From assembly GCA_030078075.1 (NCBI GenBank), contig CP119640.1, forward strand, positions 620,001 to 684,000: a stretch of 64,000 bases of DNA. The letters run 5' to 3'. The notes below the pieces were generated by a model that was not told the DNA's origin, ran no database searches, and saw only the letters and a list, made by a program, of their open reading frames with translations. Both the position numbers and the translations under genes were made by a program. The DNA is from Crithidia sp. LVH-60A. Its lineage: Eukaryota; Euglenozoa; Kinetoplastea; Trypanosomatida; Trypanosomatidae. Of this stretch, positions 9,159 through 19,181 are shown piece after piece. Positions within the stretch are counted from its first letter, which is position 1; every line of letters begins with the position of its first letter.

Positions 9159-12100
9159 TCACGTAACGCGCTTTGTTTTGGCGAACGAGTTCATAAACTC
9201 CTCCTCCTCCGCCAACATCTCCGCTGCTGACATGCTGTTGTAGGCGTGAATCGCCTCCAGCCGCGGCGACGGCGCCGGCGTGCCGCCACCCGTGCCGTCT
9301 AGCGGAATCCCACTCACACGCCGCGCGTGGGCCTGCGTCGCCAGCATGTACCGCGGCGTCACCCGCCCCTTCGACCGCCGCCGCTTCTCGGCTGCCGCGG
9401 CGTTCGGCGACAGCAGCGGCGCGTCCAGCTCGCCATCCTGCCCACTCCGCGCCAACCCGTAATCCTGCGAGGTGGAGAGTCGCAGGGGGGCAATCGTGAC
9501 CCGCGGGTTGGTCGATGTCGCCGTCGTGCCGGACGAGGAAACAGCGCCACCAGAGGCGAGAGTTGCGTCTCCTCGCTCCCGCGTGAAGGAGGTGTCGGCG
9601 GTAAAACGAAAGTCCCCACTCAGCGCTGTGATGGGGTGGCTCGCACGGCCCGACTGCGACCTCAGCGCTGAGTTCTCGGTCGCACCACCGTCCCCAACGT
9701 CAAGGTGGCGGCGGCGCGGAGTTTCTTGCGCGGTTGTCGAAGGTTCAGCTGCTGCAGCTGTTCCGGTGGCGGCACTCGCAGCAAAGCCGATGCCACGTCC
9801 CTCCTCCTGTGAATGATTCACCGTCGCACCCGACGGTGCGCCATAAGAGGTGCAGCCGTCTCCTGACTCACCGCGTGAGCAAGACTGGGCAGCAACACTG
9901 CGGCCGCTGATCGCCTCAGCCCGTGGCGTCTTGCGCGCTTCGGGCGACTGGGACACGGCTGTGGGGCGTGGAGACAGCGAAGAGCGGCCTTCGTGGGTGT
10001 GTCCTGCGGCAGCAGGCGACAAGGAGGGACGCGTCCTTGTGACAGGCGGCTCCTCCCCTTTCTCTGCCTGTCCCGGCGGGCTCATTACCGGCGTCGACGC
10101 ACTACCCGCTGCTGCTGTTGCTGCTGCCGGGCTTGCTGTGGTCGCGTGCGGCTGCGATGTGGAGAAGACGGACGTCCGCTCCCGCGCCGGCTGCGGCGAC
10201 GGCGAGTTCGACAGCTCACCGCCCACAGTGCCACGTCCAACAGGGCTGCCGGTGTCGCCGCGTGGGTTCGTGTGAGGCGGGGCAGCAGCTGTCGTCGAAA
10301 GGCCCGTGATAGCCGGCGAAGATGAATCCGCGGCGCCTGCTGTTGTCGTGGTCGCACGTGCCTGCACGTCTCGTGTGACGTTGTGACTGGTGGGCTCCGT
10401 CGCACTCCACGGGTAGAGCGGCCGTGTTGGCGCGACTGTACTGTCGTGCCCACTCGCAAAAGCGGCAGCGCTGCTTGTATCGCTCTCCCCTGCTGCGTGG
10501 AGGAGGGAGACGAAGCGATTAGCGGCTGCGTCGCCCGCCTCGTGATGCAGCCCACTTGTCGGTGGCGTTGACAGCGAGTTGGGCAGCGATGGATGATCTG
10601 CCTCCGTGACGCTAGCTCGACTCGCCCGCGTGCTGCTATCCGGACCGCTCGTGACACGGACAAGGCCGTCGTGATCGCGACTCGCCGCCGTTGCCGCCCC
10701 CGCAATCGCTGAGGCCGGCCGCTGCGTGCCGGATGCAAACTGCACGGTGGTGCTGCTGCCACCACCGCCGCCACCGGTGTGAAGGACCTGCGGGGCTTTC
10801 AACGGACGCGCTTCCGCCGCAAGCCCGTGTGTCCCTACCGCTGCTGTGGGCAGTGCTTGTGCACCAGGCGACGAGGCCCAGGGCATGGCATGCAGGGGTG
10901 CGGGCTGCATCGGAGACTGGCGAGCGTTGCCCAAAGACGAGCTGGCGCTGACGGCAGGGCGAAGGAGGGCACCGGGGAGCATCGGCGAGGAGCCGGAGGG
11001 CTGCGGTGAAACATAAGCGGCAGTAAACCCCGTACGTTTCAGAGCCTGTGGACCAGCTGTGGGACGGGCACGGCAGGAGTCGCCATCGGAGGCCGTGTCC
11101 GACGAGCTGTCCGACCGCGTCGGCGCCGACGAGGCTGAACCACCGGGTGAAACAGAAGGAGAAGAGTGCCCCTTCCTCCCCGGTGTGGTTGGCTGCCGCC
11201 CAGCACCGCCACTCGCCTCCGCGGCAGCCCCGTCGCTCGCATCGTCGTGTGCGGCATCTGCACCACCCTCGCCTTCGTCCCCGTCGTCGATGTTCGCCTC
11301 AAGAGGATCGACCCACAACGCAGCGACACGCGGCGACTCACCCTCTGTCGCGGGGATAGAGCTACCCGGCGGCGAGCCTGCTAGTGGAACCTCCTGCTGC
11401 GACGCGTAGCCCATGAAGAGGGCCATCTCGCTCGCTACGGGAAGACCCAGCGTCACGCAGCGCATGCCAGCCTCGAGGTTCGTGTGCAGCGTGCAGAACT
11501 TCTCCCAGCAGTAGCGCTCCAGGTCGTTGCGCTCGTCTGCTTCCTCGCGCTCGATGGTTTCGAGCCGCTTTGTCGCGCTGCGGTGCCGCTCCTTGTTGCG
11601 GATTTGCTGACGCAGCCGCTCCGCTTCGGAGAGGCGCGGGGCAGCGCCACCACCGGCGCCGCCACTATAATTTCCTGATCGGCCACTCTGTGGACTGCCC
11701 ACCGAGGAGCGTGTCCCAGTGCGCTGGTCCTGCGGTGGCTGACCAGAAAAGGAGCTGTTGCCAGCGTGTGAGCGCTCCAGCGGCTTCCGGCGCAGCCCCA
11801 TGTTGCTGCGATACACAACCCGCACGTTGGAGAGCGCCATATCGCTGTCGCCCTTGCACAACTGCGTCGCGTATCCGCGGCCGTTGACGGACCAGTAGAG
11901 AAAGCCATCCCCAGCGAGGCCGATGAAGCTGCCGCGTTCGTTGTTGAACTCGATGCCGTCGCCGTAGTGCACGCTGCAACGCAGCTTGCTTGGCGCGCCT
12001 TCGAACTGGTAAAAGGCAAGATCCGCGAGGAGGGCGTACACCGGCTTCTCCACCTTCTCCAGCTTGGCAGGACGCTTGAAGTTCCGCAGAATCGGCTTGC

Positions 12101-12365
12101 CCTTGAGCAGCGAGTCGTACTGGGCACGATTTGTCGGGTTGTTCAACACCTCATAAGCGCGTTGCAGCTCCTGGAACTTCTCCGTCGAGCCATCCGGGCG
12201 ATCGGGATGGCAGGCAAGGGCCAGCTTGCGGTACGCGATGGTGATCTCCTCTGTCGTGGCAGAGAGAGCTATGCCAAGCGTGTCGTAAAGCGTGGTCGGC
12301 CGCGCGCTGGACGGAGCGGGGGAGCCGGCTGGCGTGCCGTCCGTTGCTTTCGACTCAGACGGCAT
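9159..12365 (-). CDS. Large J-domain (DnaJ/Hsp40) protein with long disordered tail
   Basis: Encodes 1,068 residues from the ATG at 12365. Residues about 24-88 form a J domain: helix II 'IAYRKLALACHPDRPDG' with the HPD tripeptide that stimulates Hsp70 ATPase, then 'AYEVLNNPTNRAQYDSLL'. There is no Gly/Phe region or CxxCxGxG zinc finger, so it is a type III (class C) J protein. Residues about 110-200 look like a second folded module (GDGIEFNNERGSFIGL, GDGFLYWSVNGRGYATQL), probably beta-rich and unfamiliar to me. A short charged helical stretch (RLRQQIRNKERHRSATKRLE) leads into about 700 residues of Ser/Thr/Ala/Pro/Gly low complexity. The last 30 residues (AYNSMSAAEMLAEEEEFM) are acidic and helix-prone. 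The Hsp70 partner and cell location cannot be read from the sequence. Confidence 0.85.
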   Translation of the reverse strand: MPSESKATDGTPAGSPAPSSARPTTLYDTLGIALSATTEEITIAYRKLALACHPDRPDGSTEKFQELQRAYEVLNNPTNRAQYDSLLKGKPILRNFKRPAKLEKVEKPVYALLADLAFYQFEGAPSKLRCSVHYGDGIEFNNERGSFIGLAGDGFLYWSVNGRGYATQLCKGDSDMALSNVRVVYRSNMGLRRKPLERSHAGNSSFSGQPPQDQRTGTRSSVGSPQSGRSGNYSGGAGGGAAPRLSEAERLRQQIRNKERHRSATKRLETIEREEADERNDLERYCWEKFCTLHTNLEAGMRCVTLGLPVASEMALFMGYASQQEVPLAGSPPGSSIPATEGESPRVAALWVDPLEANIDDGDEGEGGADAAHDDASDGAAAEASGGAGRQPTTPGRKGHSSPSVSPGGSASSAPTRSDSSSDTASDGDSCRARPTAGPQALKRTGFTAAYVSPQPSGSSPMLPGALLRPAVSASSSLGNARQSPMQPAPLHAMPWASSPGAQALPTAAVGTHGLAAEARPLKAPQVLHTGGGGGGSSTTVQFASGTQRPASAIAGAATAASRDHDGLVRVTSGPDSSTRASRASVTEADHPSLPNSLSTPPTSGLHHEAGDAAANRFVSLLHAAGESDTSSAAAFASGHDSTVAPTRPLYPWSATEPTSHNVTRDVQARATTTTAGAADSSSPAITGLSTTAAAPPHTNPRGDTGSPVGRGTVGGELSNSPSPQPARERTSVFSTSQPHATTASPAAATAAAGSASTPVMSPPGQAEKGEEPPVTRTRPSLSPAAAGHTHEGRSSLSPRPTAVSQSPEARKTPRAEAISGRSVAAQSCSRGESGDGCTSYGAPSGATVNHSQEEGRGIGFAASAATGTAAAAEPSTTAQETPRRRHLDVGDGGATENSALRSQSGRASHPITALSGDFRFTADTSFTRERGDATLASGGAVSSSGTTATSTNPRVTIAPLRLSTSQDYGLARSGQDGELDAPLLSPNAAAAEKRRRSKGRVTPRYMLATQAHARRVSGIPLDGTGGGTPAPSPRLEAIHAYNSMSAAEMLAEEEEFMNSFAKTKRVT

Positions 12366-13914
12366 TCTCTCACCAGCACGAGCAGTCTTCAATGAGTGCT
12401 GCTATGTCTAGAGAAACGATTTATTTCCTTCTCTTTTGCTCTCGTTGCGTGAGTCCTCTTCTCGATATCGTCTACTGAATTTTTTTTTGCTTCGCAGCCT
12501 CCAACTCGATCCCTTCTACCTAAGAGGAAAATGTTTGAAAGCGAGGCGATGAAGACCACAGAGGCTCGTCTCCGTCGACGTGCCTGCTTCAGCAGCTCTA
12601 CACGCGTGTTTGTGCTCAATACACTAGGTACACCCTTGTGGTAGCGACGCGTCAATCAACACACAGCACACACAAACACACCAGAAAAAAATCGTCCGTA
12701 AAAGGAAAAGTTGGAAAAAGAGACGAAAAAGATTTAGTGCGCTATTCAGAAACCACCAAACAAAAAGGGCAAAGGGGAAAAAGAAGGTAAAAAGGGGAAA
12801 TAGAGAAGGCAAGCTAAGAACGAGAACGATGGAAACGCAAGATAGCCACACAGACAAAAAAAAAGGAAAAACAGGAAGGTGTAGTGGGGGGACGGGAAGC
12901 CCTCACCACACGCCAGACGCTCACAAAAAAGAATGCGTCAGGAAAATGCTGGGAAGTCAACAGAGAGAAGGCTCGGCGCGACAACGGAGGAGGCACCAGC
13001 GATAATGCAAACCCGGCAAAAGAGAGAATGGAATGAGTCAAACCTGATGAAAGAAAAAACAATTTTCTAAAAGGCAAGAAAAAAAAGTAGAAAGGTCCCT
13101 TCTAGGCAGTCAGAAAGACCCAAGAAAAGAGAAGATCACGTCCGTGCTCACGGCATGAACCATTTACCAAAAGGAAAAGAACACTATGAAGCGGTTGCTC
13201 TTAAGCTTTCGAGCAAGACCGTTCAACACAAAACAAGAAAGATGTCACAAGGTTTATATGCGTCTGCGATGAAAATATGTGACGGTGTTTTTCTCTTGAT
13301 TTTTTTCTTCTAGTTTTTTTGCGCAGGTGTGTGCCGTAATGACGATCTCCAAAGGAGAGAAAACGATATTTTCCAACTGTTCACAGTAAGCTAAAAGGAG
13401 GTAGAAAAAGAGAGAGAGATGAACGGAGAGTGGATATTAAAAAAAAAAAAGACACAGAAGCAGCATGCACGCGAGGGAAACGGCAGGGTGCATTTCGACG
13501 CCTCAGCTTGGCGTACCCTTTGATGTTGAGCAAGCATTTTTCACAGTACTTTACTTCCTCATCGGTGAAGTCAACAGCGGAACCACGCTGCGACGCATTC
13601 TCTGTCTGCACTGTTCAGTGAACTCTGCCAGGTTACTCCCCTGCTGCACGAGTGCTTCCTTTTTTTTTTGTAAGCGCAGCCTTCTGAGAGATACACTTAG
13701 CTCTATGCTGGTGCTGCACATCAAGGCGCACACGAGCACGCACACCCACACTCACGCACGTGCCACATTGCAGCACGCAAAAACCGTCTTTCGAGAAACA
13801 AAAAAAAAGCAGCGCAGATGGACGACAGCAACTCGCAATTCGCCTCACACTCAACTGGGATTCGGTAGGAGAGGACAGGAAGAAAGGTGGCAGAGTATTC
13901 ATGCTGCTGAAGTC
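12366..13914. other. Intergenic spacer, J-domain gene / kinase 3' UTR
   Basis: About 1.55 kb. Candidate pyrimidine tracts for the J-domain mRNA lie at the complement of about 12683-12735. The rest is A-rich on the plus strand and presumably 3' UTR of the kinase. A minus-strand stretch near 13470-13610 looks mildly coding-like but has no ATG (see findings). Confidence 0.55.
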
Positions 13915-15672
13915 TCACGACAACGCTGCGAAGCCGCCACCCAGGCTCAAGCGGAAGGGAACTGCTCCATCGCCGTCTTCCTCCTCATCCTCGTCCTCGT
14001 CGTCTACGCCCAGCAGCAGCGGTCCCGCCCCTCCGCGTCCACCCAACCCTCGTTGCGCAGCCGCCTCTGCTGCCCTCTGCCGCTCCACCTCCGCCACCTT
14101 CTCCTTCCACAGCAACGCCCCTTTCTTGTCGTCCTCCTCTACATCAGACGGGTTCAAGAACGGATGCCGCATCGCTTCTTGTACGGAAAGGCGGTGCTGG
14201 GGTTGCTGGCAAAGCATGCGCGTCACCAGGTCCAGCCCCTCGGCAGATACAACACCGGTGTGAAGCTTGTGCGGCAGGCTCGCCTGCACTCCAGAGGCAG
14301 TCACATAAGAAGATGAAGCCGGTGCCGGGAGTGCTTCTGCCGAAGCCTCCGCAGAGCGCAGCCACGGTGGCGTTTTGGTGGGTGGACCGAGCAGCTTTTG
14401 AATGGCACCGAGCAAGTCTAGCTCACCCTCTGCGTGGAATAGATTCTTCTGCAGCAGAAGTTGAGCAAACATCACTCCCAGTGCCCACACATCCGCCGCA
14501 GGGCGGCACAGCGCGTCGCCGTACAACGCCTCTGGTGGGCGGTAGTGCAGCGTCGTCCGCATCGACGGCGGCGTGCACTCGAGCAAGCCTGCCGCTGGTG
14601 GCGATGCCACCTCCTTGTCCCTCTCCTCATGCGATGGCGTCGAGGGAGGGATGAAGCGCGCAGAGCCGAAGTCGCCGAGGCGCAGCCCGCCTTCGTCCGT
14701 CACGAGCACGTTGCTCGGTTTCAGGTCGCGATGCACAACGCCGCAGCTTTCATGCAGGAAGTGGACAAGACGCAGCAGACGGCGCATGAGATACCGAACG
14801 AGGGGCGGCTGACTTAGCAGCGGGCACCGGGCATTGCTCGCAAGAGATCCTGATCGTCCGCCGAGAAGAGCATGTGAGCCTTCCCTTTCTGCAGCGGAGA
14901 GGAGAACGTTGCCGCTCCCACCACCACCGAGACCACTGAACATGGCCACCGTCCCTGGCTTCTTCCTGTACGCCCCGCCGCCATAATAGCCACCAGCGCT
15001 CCCTCCTCCACGGCCGGCGGGTGGCGCGAGAAGACGCTCTAGACTGGTAGCTGCCAACTCCAATACAAGACACATCTCCTTGTGCGGTGCCTCAACGATG
15101 CGGTGAAGGCGCAGAATACGAGCAGTTTCATCCAGCAGGTTATTGCTGTTTGGAGACGCCTCTGGTGTGCTCTCCTCAGCCACAGCTCTGTCCTGCACAC
15201 CACACACGAAACGGTGCAGCGTCACCTCACGCAGCACGGTGGCGGGGATGTCGCGTGCGCCGAAGTCGTTGGGCTGCACAAAGATACGCTTCACCGCCAC
15301 GGGCAGACCGGCCGGAGAGGCCAACGAACGCGGCTGGCTTGTCCCCTCCTCGGATGTCGGGTCTGCATGGGCCGCCGTCCTCGCCGCTGCTGCTGTGGCG
15401 CTTCTGTCCACTGCGGAGTACACCGCACCCTGCGCACCACGGCGGATAGGCGCCGTCTTCTTCAAATGGCCGCCTTTTAATGTGGCGGGGAGCGGCGGGT
15501 AGGAGATGTATGGGAAACGTGGTGGCGGTGCCGTGGAGGGACGCGGCGCTGCGCCGTTAAATGACCACTGCGGCTCCTCGTCGGCGTCGCCGCCCCACTG
15601 CTCCTCGTAGACCGACCACGAAGGAGAGGCGGGAGCAGCGTGGGGCACATCGCTTGAAAGGAAAAGCGCCAT
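13915..15672 (-). CDS. CDK/CRK-like (CMGC) protein kinase with large inserts
   Basis: Encodes 585 residues. Kinase signatures are complete: a degenerate Gly loop (RRGAQGAVYSAV), VAVKR with the ATP Lys near residue 123, an alpha-C motif IPATVLRE resembling the cyclin-binding PSTAIRE helix, HRDLKPSN near 310, DFGSARF near 331, and RTTLHYRPPEAL in the activation-segment end, like the CDK 'TLWYRAPE'. ADVWALGVMFAQLL follows. The domain is swollen by low-complexity inserts after the Gly loop, after ILRLHRIV, and a Gly-rich insert before the catalytic loop. The C-terminus has a charged helix (ALLWKEKVAEVERQRAAEAAAQR) and an acidic DEDEDEEEDGDG patch. Catalytic residues all look intact. Within the family it resembles the divergent trypanosomatid cdc2-related kinases; which CRK number applies is not decidable here. 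The ATG at 15672 is preceded by a good acceptor layout. Confidence 0.85.
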   Translation of the reverse strand: MALFLSSDVPHAAPASPSWSVYEEQWGGDADEEPQWSFNGAAPRPSTAPPPRFPYISYPPLPATLKGGHLKKTAPIRRGAQGAVYSAVDRSATAAAARTAAHADPTSEEGTSQPRSLASPAGLPVAVKRIFVQPNDFGARDIPATVLREVTLHRFVCGVQDRAVAEESTPEASPNSNNLLDETARILRLHRIVEAPHKEMCLVLELAATSLERLLAPPAGRGGGSAGGYYGGGAYRKKPGTVAMFSGLGGGGSGNVLLSAAEREGSHALLGGRSGSLASNARCPLLSQPPLVRYLMRRLLRLVHFLHESCGVVHRDLKPSNVLVTDEGGLRLGDFGSARFIPPSTPSHEERDKEVASPPAAGLLECTPPSMRTTLHYRPPEALYGDALCRPAADVWALGVMFAQLLLQKNLFHAEGELDLLGAIQKLLGPPTKTPPWLRSAEASAEALPAPASSSYVTASGVQASLPHKLHTGVVSAEGLDLVTRMLCQQPQHRLSVQEAMRHPFLNPSDVEEDDKKGALLWKEKVAEVERQRAAEAAAQRGLGGRGGAGPLLLGVDDEDEDEEEDGDGAVPFRLSLGGGFAALS

Positions 15673-15704
15673 AGTCAATAATTATTATTTCTGATTCTCG
15701 AGCG

Positions 15705-15758
15705 CTAGAGTGGTGGCAAGAGCAACAAGAAGAGAAGAATCGAAACAAAACAAAGAAT
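15705..15758 (-). promoter_or_regulatory. Candidate trans-splice acceptor of the CDK-like kinase gene
   Basis: Minus-strand T/C/G-rich tract (complement of 15716-15758) followed by AG at 15706-15705, giving a 32-base 5' UTR before the ATG at 15672. Confidence 0.4.
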
Positions 15759-16945
15759 TTGTATGGAAGATATGCAAATACCGCAGCACTCTTGCCTTTC
15801 TTTCTTTTTCTATGGAGCGGGTTAGAGAGTAAGTACTAAAAAAAAAACAGTGCTACGTAGCAGGACGAGCAATTAAATATTTTTCTTGCAGGTGGTAAGA
15901 GAGGAGAAGCTGGTGGCGCAGTGATGCTGAAAGCTGTCCCCGACCTCTGTCCGCTTTCTCGCTGAGAAGAATTAAAGTGCGTCTCAAAAGCAGACGTACA
16001 AGGGACTTGCCACACCTTTTTTTTGTAAGGTGTAGCTGCGGCTGAAACAGCCAGAAGAGAAAAAAGGGGGGAACGCCGAGTGTGAGTGAGCGTGAGAGAC
16101 AAAAAGTTGGAACGAGTGCGTACCGCAGATGCGCGTAGCGACGGAAGAGAGACCTAGAAGAGAGACTCCGTTATACTCTAAGCAGTGGTAGCACGTGTTG
16201 CCGTGTCAAATGGTGCAACTCTATCAAAGTTGTCACTGAAGCACTGCCGGGTGAAGGTCGAGCAGAACATAGTTTACGGTACGGCAGAGGGGACAAGAGC
16301 GACAATACGGAATGCGTCTCACTACAGGTAAGACGCTGCGCTATCGCCGTGAATCAATCACAAGAGAGAGAGACCCGCAGAATCATTTTTTTTTACACAC
16401 ATCACCACACGTTCGGTACCTTGTCGCATCTGCTGTCTCTTGCACCGCTGGATCACCAAGCACAGACATTTCTTATTAGTGTTTGAATTCGTTCCTATCA
16501 AGCGCGCCTTTCAGCACTCGATACCTCATTAGCTTTGCAATTTGTGAGTTTTTTTTTCTTTTTCGTTCTAGAGCCAATTCTCAACGACTGCCGCGACGCC
16601 GTATTTCACATCAGCACACACCATAAGCATCACAGTATACATGTTTACCCCCTGAAAGAGAAAAGAGGGAGAAAGTAAAGGGAGAAAGAGAAACAAACAA
16701 AAACAAACTCAACAGCTAACGACTATAGAAGAAAAAGAAGGGTGTGTCTGACAGTTCATTCGACAAAGAGAGAGAGAGAACACCAGCCTGAATGCTTTTT
16801 TTCCCTTGTGAGCCTCTAAAAGAAAACGTCGCCTCAACGCGTCGAATTCTTCGTGTCAATGACGTTCAAGACATGCCGCTTCCTCTTCTCCCTCTTTCTC
16901 TTACTGCGTCAGCAAGGCTGTGCACATCTGCACAGCATCAGCTAC

Positions 16946-16969
16946 AAAAAAAAAAAAAAAAAAAAAAAA
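16946..16969. repeat. 24-base poly-A run flanked by gctac direct repeats
   Basis: An uninterrupted run of 24 A (T24 in the transcript) begins about 28 bases past the IFT46 stop codon. It sits between two copies of gctac. A second A10 run lies between it and the stop. Confidence 0.8.
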
Positions 16970-16997
16970 GCTACATCTGGCAAAAAAAAAACACCCG

Positions 16998-18341
16998 TTA
17001 CACGTGCTGAAAGTGTTGGTTCGAGCGGAACTCCTCATAGAGTGTGAACATCACATGTAGCGAGTCAATCAGAGACGTGTAGGTGGGAATGTCTAAAATG
17101 GCACAGAGGGTGCGGACGTACTGATCGAGGTCGAGATCGATGTGCGACGGTGGAAAGGCGACGTCGGAGTTAAGCATCTCTTCAAACTGCTGCGGCCACA
17201 CCTGCATCAGCGTCTCGATATCCGGCATCGGCCGTTGGTAGTTCACCGTTGGCAGGGCCTTTTTATAGTGCACCTTCTTAATGTCCGAAATCCACCGGTC
17301 AATCACCTCCGGCCGATTCGCGGCGTTCTCGAGCGAGTCGACCACCTCAGCCGCCACGCCGTGCGCGTTCGTCGCGTTGAGCTCCAGCAGCACCACCGCC
17401 GGATTCGATTGCGGAATGGTCGGCTCATCCACCACGTAGAGGCCCAGCCCATCCTGCTCGTGATCGGGCCGCGGGATCTTCACGAAGGGGTCGAGGTCGC
17501 CAATCGCGGGGATGTAGTCGGGCACAAAAGGACGCAGCTTCGCCGGCAGCTCCGCCGCAAAGGGTTCGTATCGCGTGATAAAGCCAAAGAGATCCTGCAT
17601 GGCGCGGCTGGCACTGGCGTTGACGCGCGCGTACTTGGCGGGGTTGTAGCCGAGCTGCGGGTCCAGCGCGGAGGCGGCGACAGGGGCGGCCTCAGTGATC
17701 TCCTCCGGCCGCTGTCCCGCGTAGCCCTCCGCCCGGTGCTCGTTCCCCTCCTCCCCCTCCTCGTCTTCCTCCTCCTCGCCGTCCTCCCCACTCTCGTCGT
17801 CGTCGTCGTCGTCGGGCCGCATCGTACCGCCGAGACTGCCGCCGCCGCTGCCACCGCCACCGCCCACCCGCATCGCCATGGGGGTCGCAATCTGACTCGC
17901 GTGCCCCGACACGGGAATGGCCTCGTCATGCGGGGAGTTCTCGATGGCACGGCCGTAGACGCCGTTGCCGCCAACACGGCCAACGTCGCCACGCTCGGCA
18001 CTGCCGGGCTGCAGCGAGGCGCGCGGGGTCGCCACGTTCTCGGCACCACGCACCTCGACGCGCTCGTCGTTCGGGTTGTTCGCCATGAGCTGGCCACCTC
18101 GCACGGCAGTGGCCGACGTGTTCTCCAGCTGTGAAGCCGTGAGCTGCTGCACGACGCGGCTCCCACCGCTGATGCTCGTCGAGGACTGCGGGGAACGATT
18201 CGCGTTGGCCGGAACAGGGATGGGCAGGTTGCCGGGTGAGTGGTTGCTCGAGTGCTCCTCGCTGTCCGATGCCTCCTCGCTGGTGTCGCTGTTGTGGTCG
18301 TACTCCGAGGAGCCGCTGGTCTCGTCTGAGGCACGCCGCAT
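16998..18341 (-). CDS. IFT46: Intraflagellar transport protein 46
   Basis: Encodes 447 residues. The C-terminal half matches the IFT46 family: 'LRPFVPDYIPAIGDLDPFVK' followed by IPRPDHEQDGLGLYVVDEP, then a helical end with 'IDRWISDIKKVHYKKALPTV', YQRPMPDIETLMQVWP and 'DLDLDQYVRTLCAILDIPTY'. IFT46 is an IFT-B complex subunit needed to build the flagellum and binds IFT52/IFT88 in other organisms. The N-terminal half is low-complexity: Ser/Glu-rich at the start, Gly-rich in the middle, then a strongly acidic D/E run at about residues 175-200, as in other family members but longer. I use the ATG at 18341; a TTG five codons upstream is less likely. The T24 run just past the stop probably helps process the mRNA end or the next gene. 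Confidence 0.93.
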   Translation of the reverse strand: MRRASDETSGSSEYDHNSDTSEEASDSEEHSSNHSPGNLPIPVPANANRSPQSSTSISGGSRVVQQLTASQLENTSATAVRGGQLMANNPNDERVEVRGAENVATPRASLQPGSAERGDVGRVGGNGVYGRAIENSPHDEAIPVSGHASQIATPMAMRVGGGGGSGGGSLGGTMRPDDDDDDESGEDGEEEEDEEGEEGNEHRAEGYAGQRPEEITEAAPVAASALDPQLGYNPAKYARVNASASRAMQDLFGFITRYEPFAAELPAKLRPFVPDYIPAIGDLDPFVKIPRPDHEQDGLGLYVVDEPTIPQSNPAVVLLELNATNAHGVAAEVVDSLENAANRPEVIDRWISDIKKVHYKKALPTVNYQRPMPDIETLMQVWPQQFEEMLNSDVAFPPSHIDLDLDQYVRTLCAILDIPTYTSLIDSLHVMFTLYEEFRSNQHFQHV

Positions 18342-19181
18342 GGTGTCTGCGCGCAAGTGTGTGTGGAGGGGAAAGCGGAGAAAAACAAAGAGGAGAGTAG
18401 AATTGCGCTTTTAAAATAAAAAGCGGCGACGAAGGTGCACAGTCGAGTCTTACTCTATAAAATGCTTCAAGCTTATGGAAATTTTTTTTGTTTAGTTTTG
18501 TGTGTTGGACGCGACGTAGAGCACAAAATCCGAGAGAGAGCCAGAGGAGAGACGAGAGACGATGTGAAGAGAGCTGCGGATAATACTCGCGGATAATAGA
18601 ATTCATCAATACTTCAGCTTAAGCTGCGGCCTTGAGCCTGACAAGCGAGCTGAGCGCTGGAAGACGAATCCACAAATTGAAAAAAGCGCCGGATTGCTAT
18701 GAAGAAGCATGTTAGGCTGCGCGTCGAAATGAGGGCACTTTGACAGCGAACTCAATCTCGTGCTACCAGTTAGTCTCGCAGGATATCTACAAGTGGCCCA
18801 GCTTCGGTGGTCTTTCTTTTCTTTTTTTCCTTTTGTTCAGCCGGCGGTCCGCGGTGCGACGCAGACAGAAAAAGTAGAAGTCGATGGGAAGTAAACACAA
18901 GAGCACATGCAATATCTCTCCATCTTGGGGTAGCGAATTGAAAACTCTTCCTTCTGCCGCAACTCTGCGATCGCGTTGCACTGGCACGTTGTAATTGTTA
19001 ACGTCTCTTCTCTTTATAGAACACGAGATTCTTATTTGTAGATGAAACATGATCGTCAACACCAACGCGCACACGACCGCAAAGAGCGAAATTGCACCAC
19101 AGCGCAAACAGGATGCGTACCAGAAAAGTTTCAATAAAAGAGGTGGTGCTTTGTTTAAAGCACGCTGGTCTCTTCACAAAC
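18342..19181. other. Intergenic spacer, IFT46 / first DUF3147 gene
   Basis: About 0.84 kb containing the IFT46 acceptor region and the 3' UTR of the first DUF3147-type gene. A minus-strand frame at 18787-19134 begins with TTG, not ATG, and has no recognisable content. Confidence 0.55.
18347..18400 (-). promoter_or_regulatory. Candidate trans-splice acceptor of IFT46
   Basis: Minus-strand pyrimidine tract (complement of 18366-18400) followed by AG at 18348-18347. This would leave only five bases before the ATG, unusually short, so the true acceptor may lie further upstream. Confidence 0.3.

Larger units (their letters stand above)
15673..16997. other. Intergenic spacer, kinase / IFT46 3' UTR
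   Basis: About 1.3 kb. It contains the kinase acceptor near 15.7 kb and the 24-A run close to the IFT46 stop. Between 16.1 and 16.65 kb composition is more mixed than elsewhere but I see no ORF, tRNA or recognisable repeat. Confidence 0.55.

Noticed and set aside
18787-19134. 115-codon minus-strand frame with a hydrophobic N-terminus
   Set aside because: Starts at TTG, lies in the 3' UTR of a DUF3147 gene and lacks coding composition.
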